DNA from: JADHLJ01 sp038118725
Lineage (GTDB): Bacteria; Pseudomonadota; Alphaproteobacteria; Thalassobaculales; Thalassobaculaceae
Direction of reading: 5' to 3'
DNA: 26,658 bases
Assembly (NCBI GenBank): GCA_038118725.1
Contig: JAYOIK010000073.1
Span: forward strand, 1 to 26,658
Part shown: one piece after another, positions 24,357 to 26,658 of the stretch
Layout: the number at the start of each line of letters is the position of its first letter
Numbering within the stretch: position 1 is the first letter of the stretch
The notes under the pieces: generated by a model
What the model was told of the DNA's origin: nothing
Seen by the model: only the letters and a program-made list of their open reading frames with translations
Databases searched by the model: none
Translations under genes and position numbers: made by a program

Positions 24357-25412
24357 ATGCGAAAAGCGATAGTCACCGCCGCCGCCCTGCTGGGCGCGGT
24401 CGCGTGCTCGGGAACCGCAAGCGCCGAATGCACGGCGGAAAACTGGAAGGATTGCGCCGGCAAGCCCTGGGTCGACGGCAAGGTCATGGACACGCCGCTC
24501 GGCTCCAAATGGTGGCCGAATCCGCTCTGGGGCGCCGGCGACCAGGCCGGTTCCACCAACTGGTACACCAAGCCCGAGGTGATCAAGCGCGCCCTGTCGG
24601 CCACCAAGAATGGCAAGGTCTACAAGCTTGGCCATGAGTACAACACCGAGATGCCGCTTTTCGGCGCGCGTAAGTTCTCGCTGCGCATCCCTGGCACGCC
24701 CACCGGCGGCACCTTCGGCGCCAACCGGATCATGTGGAATGACGAGTTCCTGGCCACCGAGATCGGTCAGGTCGGCACCCAGTTCGACGGTCTCGGCCAT
24801 ATCGGCGTGCAGGTCGGCGCGTCCGGCGACAAGAACGAGATGCGCTGGTACAACGGCTTCACCGCGCAAGAGATGGGCGGCGCCTACGGGCTGCAAAAGC
24901 TCGGCACCCAAGCCCTGCACCCGATCATCGCCCGCGGCATCCTGCTGGACATCCAGGCGGTGCGCGGTCGCGACATGGAAAAGGGTGAGCTGATCACCAT
25001 GGCCGACGTCAAGGCGGCCCTGAAGAAACAGGGCATGGAGAACTTCAAGTTCGCCGCCGGTGACGCGATCCTGTTCCGCACGGGCTGGGAAAGCCACTGG
25101 GGCAACCCGGCGAAGTTCAACGACGGCTGCCCCGGCATCGGCATGGAAGTCGCGCGCTGGATCGCCGAGGATGTACAGGCCGGCGTGACCGGCGGTGATA
25201 CCTGGCCGGTCGACGCGGTGCCGAATCCGGACCCGGCCTGCGTGTTCTGCGTGCATCAGTATCTGCAGACCCGCCACGGCATCGTCAATCAGGAGAACAT
25301 GAAGCTCTCCGAACTGGCGAAGGACGGCGTCTACGTCTTCACCTACATGTACAGCCCGGTGCCGATCACCGGCGCCACCGGCTCCATCGGCGCGCCGGTC
25401 GCGATCAACTAA
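24357..25412 (+). CDS. Exported cyclase-family protein (kynurenine-formamidase-like fold)
   Basis: This 351-residue protein begins with a signal peptide (MRKAIVTAAALLGAVACSGTASA), likely cut before Glu24, so it should act in the periplasm. The rest resembles the cyclase family (PF04199), metal-dependent hydrolases related to kynurenine formamidase. The family metal motif HxGTHxDxPxH corresponds here to QVGTQFDGLGH (138-148): Asp144 and His148 are kept, but the first two His positions are Gln. Related proteins with GTQFD may form a separate subgroup with another substrate. The ATG at 24357 follows AAAAGGGAG. A strong terminator lies just downstream at 25445, so the transcript probably contains this gene alone. 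Confidence 0.88.
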   Translation: MRKAIVTAAALLGAVACSGTASAECTAENWKDCAGKPWVDGKVMDTPLGSKWWPNPLWGAGDQAGSTNWYTKPEVIKRALSATKNGKVYKLGHEYNTEMPLFGARKFSLRIPGTPTGGTFGANRIMWNDEFLATEIGQVGTQFDGLGHIGVQVGASGDKNEMRWYNGFTAQEMGGAYGLQKLGTQALHPIIARGILLDIQAVRGRDMEKGELITMADVKAALKKQGMENFKFAAGDAILFRTGWESHWGNPAKFNDGCPGIGMEVARWIAEDVQAGVTGGDTWPVDAVPNPDPACVFCVHQYLQTRHGIVNQENMKLSELAKDGVYVFTYMYSPVPITGATGSIGAPVAIN

Positions 25413-25444
25413 ACAGGCTTAATTTTCGCTGTTAAGCTTGAAGG

Positions 25445-25479
25445 CGGGGTCGGTCCCCTTGGACCGGCCCCGTTCTTTT
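25445..25479 (+). terminator. Strong rho-independent terminator between the cyclase gene and cobW-type gene
   Basis: A 12-bp GC-rich stem (25445-25456 with 25461-25472, one G-T wobble, loop CCTT) is followed by TTCTTTT at 25473-25479. A smaller hairpin (GCTTAA 25417-25422, TTAAGC 25432-25437) lies just before it. The T-tract ends only 12 nt before the next start codon. Confidence 0.9.
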
Positions 25480-25491
25480 GAATGGATAGCC

Positions 25492-26505
25492 ATGACGACC
25501 TCCGTTCCCGTAGCCGTGCTGACCGGCTTTCTCGGCTCCGGCAAGACCACGCTCTTGAACCGACTGCTGAAGGACCCGGCGCTGGCCGGCACCGCCGTGG
25601 TGGTGAATGAGTTCGGCGAGATCGGGCTCGATCATCTGATTCTGGAGCCGCTGGACGGCGAGACGGTGGTGATGGCGGCGGGCTGTCTGTGCTGCACCAT
25701 CCGCGAGGATCTGGCCGCGACCCTGGTCTCGCTGAAGCACCGGCGCGACACTGGTGTCGTTCCGCCCTTCGAGCGGATCATCATCGAGACCACCGGCCTC
25801 GCCGACCCGGCGCCGATCGCCCAACTTCTTCTCACCCATCCGGACGTGGTCGAGGATTTTCGCCTCACCCGCCTGATCGCGCTTCTGGACGGCGTGCTCG
25901 GCGCGGCGCAACTGGACGACACGCCGGAATGCGCCAAGCAGGTCGCCATGGCCGACGCGGTCATCCTCTCCAAGACCGACATGGCCGGCGGATCGGAGGA
26001 GGTGCTGAAAGGCCGCGTCGCCCGGCTCAATCCAGGCGTGCCGATCCATGCCGCCGACGCGGTCGACGCGGCGCTGTTCACCGCGCCGGACCGGCCCGAG
26101 ACCCTGAACCTCAATGCCTTGAGGCTTGTTCCCGAGGACGGAGATGGACCCGGGATTGGGCATGAACACGAGCATGATCATCACGACGTGAACCGCCATG
26201 ACGCGGGCATTCGCGCGGTCCCGCTGGTCATCGACGAGCCCCAGGATTGGATGAGCCTGTCCATGTGGTTGTCCTACGTGATTTCAACCCATGGCGCGAA
26301 CCTGCTGCGCCTCAAGGGGGTGGTCCATGTCACGGGAGAGCCCGGCCCGGTCGTGATCAACGGCGTGCGGCACGTCTTTCACGAGCCCGCGCATCTGCCC
26401 GCCTGGCCGGACGCGGACCGGCGCACGCGGCTGGTGTTCATCCTGAAGGATCTGGAGCCGGAAATCATTCTCGACAGCTGGCGCGACTTCGCGGCCGCCG
26501 GGTAA
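25492..26505 (+). CDS. CobW/COG0523-family GTPase (putative metallochaperone)
   Basis: This 337-residue G3E GTPase has the Walker A motif GFLGSGKTT (12-20), the metal-binding CxCC motif CLCC (65-68), ETTGLADPAPI (99-109), SKTD (160-163) as the guanine motif, and a CobW_C domain after about 240. A His/Asp-rich loop GHEHEHDHHDVNRHD (223-237) is typical of members that carry Zn, Co or Ni. The metal and client are unknown. The family includes cobalamin-linked CobW and zinc-stress ZNG1/YeiR types; no cobalamin genes are near. The ATG at 25492 begins the conserved part; its ribosome site is weak. Confidence 0.92.
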   Translation: MTTSVPVAVLTGFLGSGKTTLLNRLLKDPALAGTAVVVNEFGEIGLDHLILEPLDGETVVMAAGCLCCTIREDLAATLVSLKHRRDTGVVPPFERIIIETTGLADPAPIAQLLLTHPDVVEDFRLTRLIALLDGVLGAAQLDDTPECAKQVAMADAVILSKTDMAGGSEEVLKGRVARLNPGVPIHAADAVDAALFTAPDRPETLNLNALRLVPEDGDGPGIGHEHEHDHHDVNRHDAGIRAVPLVIDEPQDWMSLSMWLSYVISTHGANLLRLKGVVHVTGEPGPVVINGVRHVFHEPAHLPAWPDADRRTRLVFILKDLEPEIILDSWRDFAAAG

Positions 26506-26595
26506 CGCCGATCGACGGTCGATGGCCTGGATGCGCCAATTCTCGGACCTCTCTCCCGCCGCCCACCTTCTCCTTCACCGTCCGCCCCTTCTCCC

Positions 26596-26617
26596 GTCGC
26601 CCTGACGAAAGTCAGGG
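26596..26617 (+). repeat. REP palindrome at the right edge (GTCG + 7-bp hairpin)
   Basis: GTCG (26596-26599) is followed by a perfect stem CCCTGAC (26600-26606) and GTCAGGG (26611-26617) around GAAA. The sequence after it (CTCTTGCCGCCGGCG) resembles the inverted sequence inside the right end of the 23814-23946 element, so this is the same subtype in the other orientation. A partner unit may lie beyond the window. Nothing else is seen in 26506-26595. Confidence 0.7.
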
Positions 26618-26658
26618 CTCTTGCCGCCGGCGGTTGGTATCGAGGCTCCATGGCGGCC

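Overview
The window looks like a piece of a GC-rich alphaproteobacterial chromosome. The 61-residue, cysteine-free ribosomal protein L32, the tRNA-Glu, the Suv3-type helicase followed by a small S4 RNA-binding protein, HtpG, and the mix of CaiB/BaiF, acyl-CoA synthetase and CoxL-like genes all fit that class. An order such as Rhodospirillales is plausible, but nothing in the window proves it. No phage, IS transposase, CRISPR or plasmid gene was found.

Layout. 1-331 is a tandem array of REP-type palindromes that runs off the left edge. 376-4394 is a small acyl-CoA/acid module: an enolase-superfamily enzyme and an acyl-CoA ligase (both -), divergent from an alpha-methylacyl-CoA racemase-like CaiB/BaiF enzyme (+). 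4502-7255 is a large hybrid sensor kinase (PAS-PAS-PAS-HisKA-HATPase-REC-HPt) cut by two in-frame stop codons, so it now reads as three fragments in one frame. An MFS transporter and a class-V aminotransferase follow on +, separated by a second REP array.

10321-18541 is a long minus-strand run: Suv3-like helicase, S4/Hsp15-like protein, isopenicillin-N-synthase-like 2OG oxygenase, TTC38-like TPR protein, JmjC/cupin-like oxygenase, xylose-isomerase-like TIM barrel and LLM flavin/F420 oxidoreductase. The last five have gaps of only 25-54 nt and look like one operon of unknown purpose. htpG is divergent from the helicase. A duplicated 131-bp REP element separates htpG from a convergent orphan CoxL/XdhA-type molybdenum hydroxylase subunit, which has an 11-bp inverted repeat around a TATGAT box just upstream. 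rpmF, another REP pair, tRNA-Glu(UUC), an exported cyclase-family protein, a strong terminator and a CobW-type GTPase complete the window, ending in a further REP palindrome.

The most notable signals are: (1) the twice-interrupted sensor kinase; (2) a family of GTCG-plus-hairpin palindromes filling nearly every long gap, three times as tandem arrays of about 150-bp period; (3) the five-gene operon with two Fe(II) oxygenases and a TIM barrel whose usual metal ligands appear substituted; (4) Gln at the place of the catalytic Glu in the molybdenum enzyme. Function assignments rest on motif recognition alone; no database search was possible.
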